A DNA stretch of 64,000 bases, from NCBI GenBank assembly GCA_000729835.1, contig JFHB01000126.1, positions 1 through 64,000 of the forward strand. The letters are read 5' to 3'. Source of the DNA: Atkinsonella hypoxylon. Taxonomy: Eukaryota; Ascomycota; Sordariomycetes; Hypocreales; Clavicipitaceae. Positions 54,056 to 64,000 of the stretch are shown here, in pieces. Both the position numbers and the translations under genes were made by a program. The notes beneath the pieces were generated by a model. The model was not told the DNA's origin and made no database searches. It was given only the letters and a program-made list of their open reading frames with translations. Numbering within the stretch: the stretch's first letter is position 1; every line of letters starts with the position of its first letter.

Positions 54056-55436
54056 ATGACAAAAGCCACGCAAAAACACATAAACCTACAATTAGGATGG
54101 CCATCGCCTTCGCTGTTTCCCTCAACCCAGTTGCTGCAAGGCGCATCCTCCATCTTGCGCTCCGAAGAGAAATCCGCGGCAGCCCTCGTCTATGGACCTG
54201 ACGGGGGCTATGAACCGCTGAGGGCGAGAATCGCAGCATGGCTGAGCACTGCCTACAACCTGAGTGAAGAAGCTTCAGTTTCTGCCGACAGGATTTGTAT
54301 CTCGAGCGGTGCATCAGCCAATCTGGGGAACATCCTGACCAAGTTTACCGAGCCGGGCTATACGAGGGCAATTTGGATGGTTGAACCATGCCACTTCTTA
54401 GCATGCCCCATCTTCACAGATGCTGGTTTTCAAGGTCGACTACGAGGTGTTCCGGAAGACGAGGAAGGACTGGATATTGAGTTCCTGCGCGCGGCCCTAC
54501 AGAAGACGGACGCAGAGCCGCATCCTCCCATGCCGACGTTGAAAACGCATCAACGATACGTCAAGCTCTACAAACACGTCATTTATGCCGTGCCGACCTT
54601 TGCCAATCCTAGCGGCAAGACAATGTCCTTGCAAAGGAGGCAGGATCTCGTGCGGCTTGCCAGAGAGCACGACGCCTTGATTGTGACGGACGATGTGTAC
54701 GATGTCCTCCGTTGGCCCGCATCTCCAGACGCGCAAATGTCTGAACTCGGGCCATTACCACCCAGGATCGTCGACATTGACCGATCCTTAGACTCGGGCC
54801 CCAAAGACAACTACGGCAACTCCGTCAGCAACGGCTCGTTCTCGAAAATCGTTGCGCCCGGCGTCAGGACAGGCTGGGCTGAAGGAACCCCGTCATTCGC
54901 ACTGGCTCTGTCCACACTCGGCGCAACAAAATCAGGGGGGGGGCAGCGCCTCGCATCTCACCGCTAGTTTCATAGACGAGATGATGGCATGCGGCGACTT
55001 CCAGACACATCTCGAGAACAAGATCATCCCGACCTATCGGGCTCGGTACAACGCGATGAGAAAAGCTATCGAGAAGCATCTCATACCGTTGGGCTTCCGA
55101 GTATCGACAGGGGCACCATATGAAACATCCTCTGGAGAGGTCGGCAGCAAATCTTGCGCCGTAGCTGCCGGCGATTTCTTTACTTTCTTGACTAGTCCTG
55201 CGGATTTGAAGCTCTCGGTGTCGGAGCTTGCGGCTTTGGCTCTGGAGAAGTACAACTTGAAGTTTGCACATGGCAGCATGATGATTGTTGAGGGTGATCA
55301 GGGGAGCTTAGACAGGGCGAGCAATGGGTATGGTAGTGGCATCAGGCTATGCTGGTCATGGCTTGAGAGCGATGAGATTATGGAGGGCATCGAGAGACTC
55401 GCGAGGCTTATTCGTGATGTAAAGGCTAGTAGCTGA
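54056..55436 (+). pseudogene. PLP-dependent class I/II aminotransferase, frame broken at a G9 run
   Basis: The first frame (54056-54967) encodes 303 aa and the second (to 55436) the remaining part; together about 460 aa, normal for fold-type I aminotransferases. Seen in order: INLQLGWPSPSLFP start, YGPDGGYEPLRARIAAWL, ISSGASANLG (cofactor phosphate loop), VPTFANPSGKTM (the NP of the ring-binding site), VTDDVYDVLRW, and the Schiff-base Lys in NGSFSKIVAPGVRTGW. The frames meet at a run of nine G (54935-54943). With eight G the reading would continue as SGGGSASHLT. The rest, including a C-terminal YGSGIRLCWSW, is intact. So this is either a fresh one-base slip or a sequencing error; if the latter, the gene is functional. 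The substrate is unknown. Confidence 0.85.
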
Positions 55437-55523
55437 GTACAAGTGAATGTCGAAGTGAACTTGAACTCCATGTTTCAAGCTCGTAATGTAAGGGCGCCAC
55501 ATCATTAAAATTTTACTGTTACA
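55437..55523. other. Short convergent gap
   Basis: The aminotransferase (plus) and the amidotransferase relic (minus) converge, with under 100 bp between their ends. Confidence 0.5.
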
Positions 55524-55883
55524 TCAGTAATACCCGATGTAATCAGGAGTAGGCGGACGATAGCCACGGCCAGCCATGTCGCAGAGGAAATTGACAAAAT
55601 CTCTATCAAGTTGAATCTAATGTACGCCCAGTTCCCATCTCTTCGGATTCTTCTCAACCGCGACACCGTGTTTGCGCAGTATGCTCTGGCAGACGATACG
55701 ATGACCGAAGCAACTCCCAACGATCTTGACCCTCGGACAGCTCTCGTATACGCTCAGAAGGTAGTCATCGAGTTTTTTGATCCATTTCTTGTCGTGATAA
55801 GAAGATGCTGCTGAGTCGGAGATGAGTATGGCGTCAAAGTCGGATGCCGATCGGGGATACTCTTCACGCACGACACCACCATC
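55524..55883 (-). pseudogene. Remnant of a class I glutamine amidotransferase gene
   Basis: On the minus strand the frame reads DGGVVREEYPRSASDFDAIL, then ISDSAASSYHDKKWIKKLDD and ...VKIVGSCFGHRIVCQSILRK. The GSCFGHRI segment is the nucleophile elbow of GATase class 1, with the Cys kept. After WELGVH comes a TAG (55617-55619), and beyond it the same frame goes on for 30 sensible codons (IQLDRDFVNFLCDMAGRGYR...) to a TGA. Upstream a TGA at 55884-55886 cuts the frame and no N-terminal exon can be found. The gene is thus truncated at both the N-terminus and the His/Glu part of the triad. Family members remove amides or hydrolyse gamma-glutamyl bonds. Confidence 0.65.
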
Positions 55884-57516
55884 TCAGAATGACCTGTATC
55901 ACCACTGTGTTGCAACCAGCCGGGACACTACGCTTCGCTGTTGGAATCATTCGTATTTTTTGCTGTTAGATCGATGCGACGCAGTTGACGAAGCTTTGTC
56001 TAAATGGTTAGAAAGACATTGCATTGACCTACACTAAAGGTTGACGGCGCCCACATGGCCACTCAGTTTGTCGTTGGAAACTTCGAATAATCTGGCACAT
56101 AGGCCACTCCTATCTACCAAGCTCACTACTAACCCTTGTATTTAGCCTTGTGCCAAATCTGCGGCACTGTTGAGAGTGACCTTTTTCATATGTATCAAGA
56201 CGGCTTAGCTCCTCCTACCGCCACTACGTTACTTGCGGCTCTGAGGTGGTCAGTTCAACAATACTGTCATAACTCAAGCGTGTTTCTCAAGAGGGACAGG
56301 CTCTATCTTTTCAGGATACAATGACATACGATGTCTTTGTCTTTTCCTCGAACCTCTAGATTCAAGTGTCAGGACATATCTTTGGCCCTAGGATACAAGC
56401 ATCCTTTAAGCGACGTATTGCATTGCGCAAGTCGCGAGTAACTGAGAAAGAATCTCTTTGGTGATATCATGAATCAATTTCGATCGATGCGTATTGGTCC
56501 GTCACCGACTCTAAGGGAGGTCTAGTGAGGTATTGTTGAAGACAAAGGAGCCTCGTTACGGCACGTGCCAGCCCCCTTTGAGTTCACTGCACAATACGAC
56601 TCGTGCCTCTCCTAGCTTTTTCTCTTCTTTGTATCATGTTGATAACGATTCCACTATAGATTCGCTACGACTTGCTTGAACTCTTCTGATTTTCTCCGCA
56701 GTGACGGCAGAAACTATGGCCCGTGCAAAAGATAAGGTGCCGCCACCGGGTGTTTCAGTTGCCGCCGACCGTCATTTTCCGTTGATACTTGACTCAATTT
56801 TGGGGGGCTTTTTTTTTTTTCCGGCGCAGCTCGTGTGATCGGAGGATTCCTTTGTGGTTTGGAACGTGGACATGTACACGATGACAGATGAACGGCAGGA
56901 GGCATCTGTCAGCACCTGCCCTCGTGACTATCAAGTCCCTCCTAGGGTTCAAAATACTTCATTAGTTGCCATGTTTAGACCTCGATTGGATTGAGAAGCC
57001 TCAGCCTTGCACGAGGCTCGGCCGTAAAGTACAAGAGGTGACAGGAATCGTACGCTGCATCATAATTAGCATGCCCCGTCATGCATATGCATTCACATGC
57101 TGCCAGATTTTCACGTGAAGACACATAACTAGTTAGTAGACTGGACCTTTGTACCAGCGCCCGCTGCATCACCGCCAAGCCAGGAGCCTCGCATCTCGGC
57201 CACAGCCGGCTGTCGTCATCAAGCGCCTCGCAGCCCAGCGCGTGCGGTGGCCCCAACCGCTCCTCGGTCCATCCGTTGAGAACCGTGCCTCTTTAGGCAA
57301 GCGGTGAACCATTGCCAACACACCGGACTGGCAGTTTTGGTGGGGTAGATGGCCAGCTCGAATCCATGAAGTCCTAATCTTGGCCTTCCTTTTTTTCCTT
57401 CCTTGGCCTGATTCCAAGAAATAGACAGACATATATTCTCCCAAATTCCCTTCCTGTGCTCTTCCATATGTGCCTCGCCTCGTCTAGCTTGAACCTGTAA
57501 TTTTCTGTCCTTTTGC
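55884..57516. other. 1.6-kb intergenic region upstream of GPD
   Basis: No gene supported. A 62-codon frame at 56136-56324 has no recognisable domain. The last 500 bp, GC-rich with pyrimidine-rich tracts, should contain the GPD promoter. Confidence 0.45.
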
Positions 57517-57624
57517 ATGTTGCCATTCCCAGCTCTGCGAGTCCTGCATTACGTCAAGCGCGTGTCGTCGTACTCCCAATATTGCTTCCAGTCCGTGCGA
57601 CTCTGCTCCTCAACATTCGCAACC

Positions 57625-59010
57625 ATGGCTGGCACTGGTCTCCTTGGTAGCCACGAGAAGAAGCACAAGGTCACCATTGTGGGATCTGGCAATTGGTACG
57701 TTACTGTTATCGCAGCCTTTCGGTCTGGAGGCGGCGAACTGGTTGCAAAACTGTCTCGTGACTCTCACGTCTGACTTGTTTTCTTTGTTGTGCAATCTAG
57801 GGGTTCCACTATCGCCAAGATCGTCGCCGAGAATACGAAGCAATTCAACAACCTTTTTGAAGAAAATGTCCAAATGTGGGTATACGAGGAAGATGTCGTC
57901 ATCGGAAAGGACTCAAAATATTACGACGCCGCTATTGGCGACAAGCCCCAGAAACTCACGTCCATCATCAATACCCACCATGAAAATGTCAAGTACTTGC
58001 CTGGCATTACTCTACCTTCTAATATCATCGCCAATCCGTCCCTTGTGGACGCCGTCAAGAACTCTTCAATTCTCATCTTCAACCTCCCGCATCAGTTTAT
58101 CGCCAATGTCTGCAAGCAAGTCAGCGGCCACATCCTACCCTTTGCGCGTGGCATTAGCTGTATCAAGGGTGTCAACGTTACCGATGACGGCGTCAGCTTG
58201 TTCAGTGAGTGGATTGGCGATGGTTTGAACATTTACTGTGGTGCGTTGAGTGGGGCCAACATTGCCAGCGAAATCGCCGCAGAGAAATGGTCAGAAACTA
58301 CGATTGCCTACGACCCTCCCCCAATGGACCATAGCAGGAATCCTTCGCCGCGCTCTGGCAGCCCTAACCCGGACATTACCGTTACTGATTTACAGGACCT
58401 ATCGCACAGAGACTGCCGAGGCCGAACTTCAAAGACCAAGCTCACAGCTCTGCCTGCCGAATACCCACCACTCGACCATGACTGCTTCCGTACTCTGTTC
58501 CACCGCCCTTACTTCCATGTTCAGATGGTCTCAGACGTGGCTGGCGTCTCATTGGGTGGAGCGTTGAAGAACATTGTGGCTTTGGCTGCAGGCTTCGTTG
58601 ACGGGCGAGGCTGGGGTGACAATGCAAAGGCTGCCATTATGCGCATCGGTCTGATGGAAATGGTCAAATTCGGAAAAGACTTTTTTGGCGAAACAGTGCA
58701 GAGTCAAACTTTCACCGAGACATCAGCTGGTGTCGCTGACCTAATCACGTCATCCTCCGGTGGACGAAACTTCCGATGCGCCAAGAAGGCCGTTGAGCAA
58801 GGCATCACAGTCGGAGAAGTAGAGAAGAAGGATCTCAACGGCCAGAAACTGCAAGGAACAACGACAGCATTTGAAGTAAATAGTTACTTGAAGGCTCGCG
58901 GGTTGGAGAAGGAGTATCCTCTTTTCACGGCCGTGAACGATATTTTACTCGGCAAGAAGGACGTTGATGACATCCCCAGCTTGGTGGCAACGGTTACGGA
59001 TGGTGCGTGA
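57625..59010 (+). CDS. GPD1: NAD-dependent glycerol-3-phosphate dehydrogenase
   Basis: Reduces dihydroxyacetone phosphate to glycerol-3-phosphate with NADH, for glycerol (osmolyte) production, lipid precursors and redox balance. Exon 1 is 57625-57695 and exon 2 57801-59010; the 105-bp intron (GTACGT...CTAG) splits the Rossmann loop and splicing restores VGSGNWGSTIAK. The product is 426 aa from the ACCATGG start. Further family marks are NLPHQFI, SCIKG, LSGANIASEIA, the catalytic-Lys region SDVAGVSLGGALKNIVALAA, DNAKAAIMRIGL, ETSAGVADLI and GGRNFRCA. An insert of about 50 residues rich in Pro, Ser and Arg lies between DPPPMDH and EYPPLDHD, as in other filamentous fungi. An in-frame ATG at 57517 would add 36 residues that look like a mitochondrial presequence. 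Confidence 0.95.
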
Positions 59011-60695
59011 ACAAATGACATTGTCATTTGATTTTTTTTCTCTGTCTTTTTTTTTTTTTTTAATTCCTCTTTTGATTTGGAAAAAGTGTTTGCTCTTGAT
59101 TCTGATATCCATGCTATTCACAGCTCGACAGGAGCTGAGGTCATCGTTGTAACATGTGTTGCAGTGGCAGCTGGTGGAGGAGGCATTACACGGATGATGT
59201 GGGGTAACTAGTCAATGTTTCGTTTCGTTTCGTTTCGTTTCGTTTCGTGCATACGACATAGAGGGGGCGGGTTTGTTCAGGCAATTCCTGCTCGACATTT
59301 TCGTTACATCGGCGCACTCCAAAACTTCATACACTACATTACATAGTTCTATATTACTTACGCACGTCCACTTGGTAAGGTTCCATTAATTGTGCATTAA
59401 CTGGTAATTGTTAGAGATGTTTCGATGAGCAGCAAGTTGATCAATGTTGCGGTGCTTGGCTCTGATTGAGCAGTTTGGCTTTCTCGTCAATGTCGGCGTA
59501 TCAGTTGGCTTGGCCATTGGGACGGATCTCAATGGAGCGGTCAAGAGGTGGAACTCGTGTACGCCACAACATGACATTGTATCAGTATTTAAAATCTGGA
59601 GTGTATTCCATGAAACTCATAGCCGTTAATGGAGGTACACAAATCACAAGGACGGAAACGCCTCGAGTAGTAGACAATAAAGCAAACGTGTATGGAGTTT
59701 CACGGAACATGAGAGTTAGCATAGGCGATCCCAGAATGATCGGCTTGTTGTCGCTAAAATTGCGACGTGGCCACGCCACAAGTTAGTTACTCCTTGGAGG
59801 CTGCGGAGCAAACTCCGTCCAGTGAGAAGGGCTGCCACCCCGATGACTGGAACCCCGAACTTGACCATCATCGGGGAAGCGTTGCTCATATGAATCGCCG
59901 TTGGTTTCACGTACGCTTTGCGTGGAGCGTGAGGATGCAAGAGTATAATCAAGAGCGAACAAACCAGCTGGCAGCTATTTGTGTCAGTTACTAATGATGA
60001 ATGCCTTTGTGTGCTTTTCTTGCGGAACGTTCGCATGCTTAAAACCGTCTGGTACATGTCGTGCTGAATGTAAAGCATCCAAATTATCCGTGATTCGCTC
60101 CTCGACGAGGGTATCATTGCCACCCGTCACCATCAGCACGGACAACTAGCAGCCGGACCAAAGTCTCCAGACGACTCGGTCGCGCCTGCCATTCTGGCTG
60201 GCGCTCATCGAGATCTCACCACTTCAGCCCTGGTACCCCCCGGCACTCACAGCCCAGTTGTCAGCAGGAAAGGAAGAAGAAAGAATTTCTCCCCATTTTT
60301 GGCCGACAGCCACTTCCTGCGACTTCTCCTCCAGGCCTGGTTGTGCTCCTGAGTCTTCCTCAGCACGCTTAGACACGCCTGTTCTTATCACAGTCACAGA
60401 TGCTCCCGCCGATGTCGACGTCGGGCTGGTGATTGTCATTCCTGCCGCGCCGTGCTACTCAATCCACTATAACTGAATCCTGACGGAGCTGCCCGCCCGG
60501 AGCAAGCCGCTGGCGTACGCCACACAGATCACAGCGTTTTGACAGATTTGGAGCTGATCCCGGAGCTGGTGTGGATCCAAGCCGTCTCGACTTGCCAGTA
60601 TAGCACTGGGTCGCCAGCACCAGCAGCTCGTCCATCGCTGGCTGACGCCTTTCTAGCGCGGGGCAGCAGACGCGCGCCCCTCTCTCTTTCGCATC
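59011..60695. other. 1.7-kb intergenic region between GPD and GDB1
   Basis: No gene supported. It includes a T run near 59047, the GTTTC repeat at 59218, and pyrimidine-rich DNA in the last 200 bp before the debranching enzyme start. Confidence 0.5.
59218..59248. repeat. (GTTTC)6 pentanucleotide repeat
   Basis: About six GTTTC units, 200 bp after the GPD stop codon and probably in its 3' flank. Confidence 0.9.
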
Positions 60696-63600
60696 ATGAG
60701 TCCAGGCACCATGACGTCCACTCAAGTTTACTTGCTGCCGCTCAAAGACGATGGCTCGCCTGATGTACCAGGAGAGTATATCTATATCGCACCTACGTCA
60801 AAGGATCCTGTTACTTTGCGCTTCGTTATCGAAGGGACCTCGTCGATCTGTCGCCATGGTAGCTTATGGGTCAATGTCCCCGAGAAGGGCAAGGAATTCC
60901 GCCGCGACAGCTTCAGGGAATTCAAGTATGTCCAGCCTGGAGTTTCACATCTCCACAGCGTCTGTGATGCATTGCTAATAAATACCAGCCTGACGCCTGA
61001 CTTCAATTGCCCTATCAACATCTCAATTGAGATCTACCAACCTGGAGCCTATGCGTTTTACACAACGTACGCAGAATTACCCAGTCTCGAGCCCCATCTC
61101 TCCAGCAAATCACAGCAAAATGCTACTAAGTTGAAGACGACACCGCTTTACTACATCGATGTCGCGCCGCGACTGCAATTAGATGGTTCCCCGCTGCCCT
61201 TACCAGCATTGTCCATCTTTTCCGTCATCAGTAAATTCATGGGCAAATATCCGGCCGATTGGCAGAAGCACTTGCGAGGAGTCAGCGACCGAGGCTACAA
61301 TATGATTCACTTCACTCCTTTACAGGTCCGAGGTTCTTCGAACTCGCCCTACAGTCTTTACGACCAATTGGGCTGGGATCCCACCTGCTTCCCTGCTGGG
61401 GAAGCCGATGTGAAGAATATGGTCGATAACTTAGAACGCGATCATTCGTTGCTGAGTTTAACCGACATTGTGCTCAACCACACGTCTCACAACACGAAAT
61501 GGCTTGAGCAACATCCCGAGGCTGGCTATAATCTGTCAACGGCCCCTTGGCTGGAATCTGCTTTCGAACTTGACTCGGCTCTTCTAGAGTTGAGCTCGAA
61601 TCTTGAATCTCTTCACCTTCCCGTCAATCCAAAATCATCTGAAGATCTGTTGTTCATAATGGATGCCATAAAGACCGAGGTCATTGCCAAGATTCGCTTA
61701 TGGGAATATTACGCCTTGGACGTCCAAGGGAATGCTAATGCGGCCGTGTCGGTCTGGACAGATGCCACTACAAATTCGCCTCAATCCCCATATAATATCC
61801 AAGGAGAAGTTGAAAAGCTCAAGGATTCCACTTTGAATGAAAAGGTTTCTTTCATCCGCAAACACGGATTAGTGGGATTTGATCAAATGGGCAAGCGCTT
61901 CCGAAGAACCATCGACCCTAATGTCGCAGCAACCCTACTTTCTTTCTGCTTTGGTAGATATGAAGGCGAGTCTCCTGGTTCCGCGGACAAGGCTGCGGCA
62001 CGCTTGGAGATGGTCAAGATAATTGATGCCTTAAACGTACCTCTATACGAGGAATACGATGGTGATGTTAAAGAAATTTTGGAGCAGCTATACAACCGTA
62101 TCAAGTATGTCCGCATTGACGACCACGGTCCGAAGCTCGGTCCCATCAACGAGGAAAATCCACTCATCGAAACATACTTCACACGGCTGCCATCGAATGA
62201 AACGACGTCGAAACACGCCACGCGTGATCTGATGTTGGTTAATAATGGCTGGGTGTGGGGTGGAAATGCCTTGATTGATAACGCTGGTCCTGATTCCCGA
62301 GCATACTTGCGAAGAGAAGTCATTGTATGGGGCGATTGCGTCAAGCTTCGATATGGTTCAAAACCTGAGGACAGTCCTTGGCTTTGGGAACATATGACAA
62401 AATACGCCCGTACCTTGGCCAAGCACTTCGTTGGCTTGCGAATTGACAACTGCCACTCAACACCAATACACGTTGCAGAACATATTCTTGATGAGGCTCG
62501 ACGTGTCCGACCAGATCTTTATGTTGTTGCAGAGCTATTTTCAGGCTCGGAAGAGACGGACTATGTCTTCGTTAAGCGACTCGGCCTCAGTTCACTCATT
62601 CGCGAGGCAATGCAAGCATGGAGCACGGCTGAGCTTAGCAGACTGGTGCACCGACATGGCGGCCGGCCTATTGGTAGCTTCGAGGTAGACGAGATCTCGC
62701 GTGGCGACTTTTCGTCATCACCGAATCCAGAACGTAAAGGTGATCTCACGAGAGAAGTCATACGCAGGATCAAGCCTACTCCAGTACATGCGCTGTTCAT
62801 GGACTGTACTCACGATAACGAACCCCCTGCACAGAAACGAGATGCTCGAGACACGTTGTCCAACGCAGCACTGGTTAGCATGTGTGCTAGCGCAACAGGC
62901 TCTGTCATGGGATATGATGAAATCTATCCAAAGCTTGTGGATCTTGTGAATGAGACCCGTCTGTATACCTCTGAGTCTTCAAAATCTACACCCATCAAAA
63001 TCGGGCGCGGTAAGAACGGTATCGGAGGTGTCAAAAAGTTACTCAATCAGATTCATATCTTGATGGGAAAAGATGGTTACGACGAAACTCACGTCCACCA
63101 CGAAGAGGAGTACATCACTGTTCATAGAGTGCATCCTGCCTCTAGAAAGGGCTATTTTTTGATAGCCCACACCGCCTTTCCGGGGTACGGCAACGGTAAT
63201 GGCAGCTTGAACCCGATTCGTCTTGCTGGAACCCGAGCGCAGCATCTCGGAAGTTGGAGCTTGGAAGTGGATTCTAGCGAGGATGCTGTAAAGCAAGCGA
63301 CGGGCAATCACCAGTATCTCGTTGGTATTCCAAGCCGAGTGATAGACATCGCAGGCGTTAACTTGGATGTGCATGGAGACGATACAGTCATCACAGTTCA
63401 GGACAAATTTCCTCCCGGAAGCATTGCCCTTTTTGAGACATGGATTCCTGCCGCAGAGCACTCCGCTGGTTTGGATGCCTATGTCACTGGAGGCGCTAAG
63501 GAAGCATGGAGCCGTCTGAATCTCATTGATCTCAATTTCTTAATGTATAGATGTGAACCTGAAGAACTCGACTCCAGTGACGGCCGTGACGGGACCTATG

Positions 63601-64000
63601 ACGTTCCTGGCCACGGCAAGCTCGTCTACGCCGGCTTGCAGGGATGGTGGAGTATCATGAAAGACGTCATCCGCGACAACAACCTCGCGCATCCCCTTTG
63701 CCAGAATCTGCGAGATGGCCCCTGGGCTCTCGACTACATACTCGGTCGAGTGCAAAGGATAAGTCAGACCACAGGAAACGAGCACCTTTCCGGCCCCGCG
63801 GAATGGCTCCGAGCACGCTCCGATGCTATCCGAACGATTCCTAGTTTCCTCCTCCCTCGCTACTTTGGCTTGTTGCTGAGAACCGCCTACAGTGCCAGTC
63901 GCGACCGGGCGTTGGAACTTATGGGAGACAACATTAAAAAGGGCCAATGGTTCCTTCAGAGTCTTGGCCTTGTCAGCGTCCAGCAGACTGGGTATGTCAA
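60696..64000 (+). CDS. GDB1: Glycogen debranching enzyme (4-alpha-glucanotransferase / amylo-alpha-1,6-glucosidase), 3' end outside window
   Basis: Bifunctional cytosolic enzyme that shifts maltotriosyl units and then cleaves the alpha-1,6 branch glucose of glycogen. Exon 1 is 60696-60925; a 63-bp intron (60926-60988, GTATGT...GCTAAT...CCAG) is followed by one open frame to the window end, about 1,080 residues of roughly 1,530. The GH13-type transferase part shows YNMIHFTPLQVRGSSNSPYS, LTDIVLNHTSHN, the nucleophile region VGLRIDNCHSTPIHVAEHIL, the acid/base region VVAELFSGSEETD and FMDCTHDNEPPAQKRDARDT. The beginning of the glucosidase part follows (GLQGWWSIMKDVIRDNNLAH, GPWALDYI, FLLPRYFGLL). 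The start MSPGTMTSTQVYLLPL is preferred for the family-like LPL strand. No breaks are visible. Confidence 0.95.
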   Translation, partial: MSPGTMTSTQVYLLPLKDDGSPDVPGEYIYIAPTSKDPVTLRFVIEGTSSICRHGSLWVNVPEKGKEFRRDSFREFKYVQPGVSHLHSVCDALLINTSLTPDFNCPINISIEIYQPGAYAFYTTYAELPSLEPHLSSKSQQNATKLKTTPLYYIDVAPRLQLDGSPLPLPALSIFSVISKFMGKYPADWQKHLRGVSDRGYNMIHFTPLQVRGSSNSPYSLYDQLGWDPTCFPAGEADVKNMVDNLERDHSLLSLTDIVLNHTSHNTKWLEQHPEAGYNLSTAPWLESAFELDSALLELSSNLESLHLPVNPKSSEDLLFIMDAIKTEVIAKIRLWEYYALDVQGNANAAVSVWTDATTNSPQSPYNIQGEVEKLKDSTLNEKVSFIRKHGLVGFDQMGKRFRRTIDPNVAATLLSFCFGRYEGESPGSADKAAARLEMVKIIDALNVPLYEEYDGDVKEILEQLYNRIKYVRIDDHGPKLGPINEENPLIETYFTRLPSNETTSKHATRDLMLVNNGWVWGGNALIDNAGPDSRAYLRREVIVWGDCVKLRYGSKPEDSPWLWEHMTKYARTLAKHFVGLRIDNCHSTPIHVAEHILDEARRVRPDLYVVAELFSGSEETDYVFVKRLGLSSLIREAMQAWSTAELSRLVHRHGGRPIGSFEVDEISRGDFSSSPNPERKGDLTREVIRRIKPTPVHALFMDCTHDNEPPAQKRDARDTLSNAALVSMCASATGSVMGYDEIYPKLVDLVNETRLYTSESSKSTPIKIGRGKNGIGGVKKLLNQIHILMGKDGYDETHVHHEEEYITVHRVHPASRKGYFLIAHTAFPGYGNGNGSLNPIRLAGTRAQHLGSWSLEVDSSEDAVKQATGNHQYLVGIPSRVIDIAGVNLDVHGDDTVITVQDKFPPGSIALFETWIPAAEHSAGLDAYVTGGAKEAWSRLNLIDLNFLMYRCEPEELDSSDGRDGTYDVPGHGKLVYAGLQGWWSIMKDVIRDNNLAHPLCQNLRDGPWALDYILGRVQRISQTTGNEHLSGPAEWLRARSDAIRTIPSFLLPRYFGLLLRTAYSASRDRALELMGDNIKKGQWFLQSLGLVSVQQTGYV

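Noticed and set aside
1..64000. CRISPR array, bacterial operon or phage-type defence island.
   Set aside because: No regular spacer-repeat pattern; gene structure is that of a eukaryotic nuclear genome with spliceosomal introns.

Overview
The window is nuclear DNA of a filamentous ascomycete. Genes carry short introns (54-141 bp) with GTRNGT donors, CTRAY branch sites and YAG acceptors. The housekeeping proteins (cytoplasmic dynein heavy chain of about 4,350 aa, PAM17, UBA4, a DenA-type deneddylase, GPD, glycogen debranching enzyme) have the form seen in Sordariomycetes, probably Hypocreales; that placement is inference. There are no bacterial-type operons, and no rRNA or intact tRNA was found. 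|| Layout. 0.4-18.3 kb, all minus strand: an AcpS-type phosphopantetheinyl transferase, a DUF1774-like membrane protein, then the dynein heavy chain, whose second exon is 12.3 kb. 18.3-27.7 kb: a long gap that contains a dead member of an HExxH protein family (19.1-19.65 kb), then a C2H2 zinc-finger gene with an apparent frameshift, then a FAR1-like, Gln/His-rich DNA-binding protein. 27.7-37.2 kb is an accessory island with few genes and many repeats. It holds two intact members of the HExxH family (31.1-32.3 and 34.4-35.8 kb), two broken N-terminal copies (29.5-30.3 kb), diverged direct and inverted copies of their 5' flanks, a near-perfect 159-bp direct repeat packed with CACGTG sites, and a tRNA-derived SINE-like element with an A-rich tail. 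37.5-43.2 kb is a compact core block: PAM17, UBA4, SLX9, a small unknown gene and a NEDD8 protease. 43.2-52.3 kb is sparse, with a small cysteine-rich secreted-type protein, a doubtful ORF and a 900-aa basic, low-complexity protein of unknown function. 52.3-56 kb holds a membrane-anchored gamma-glutamylcyclotransferase-like gene, a PLP aminotransferase broken at a G9 run, and a decayed glutamine-amidotransferase gene. 57.5-64 kb: NAD-dependent glycerol-3-phosphate dehydrogenase, possibly with a second, mitochondrial start, and the 5' two thirds of the glycogen debranching enzyme, which runs off the window. || How the genes relate. Most core genes are unrelated neighbours. GPD and the debranching enzyme both belong to carbon-reserve and osmolyte metabolism, and UBA4 and SLX9 start 310 bp apart in opposite directions. 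The most unusual content is the HExxH family. One gene keeps the full HELCH motif, a paralogue has lost the first His, and three relics share intron position or start codon with the intact gene while carrying stops of the CpA-to-TpA (RIP-like) kind. No function is known to me for this family.
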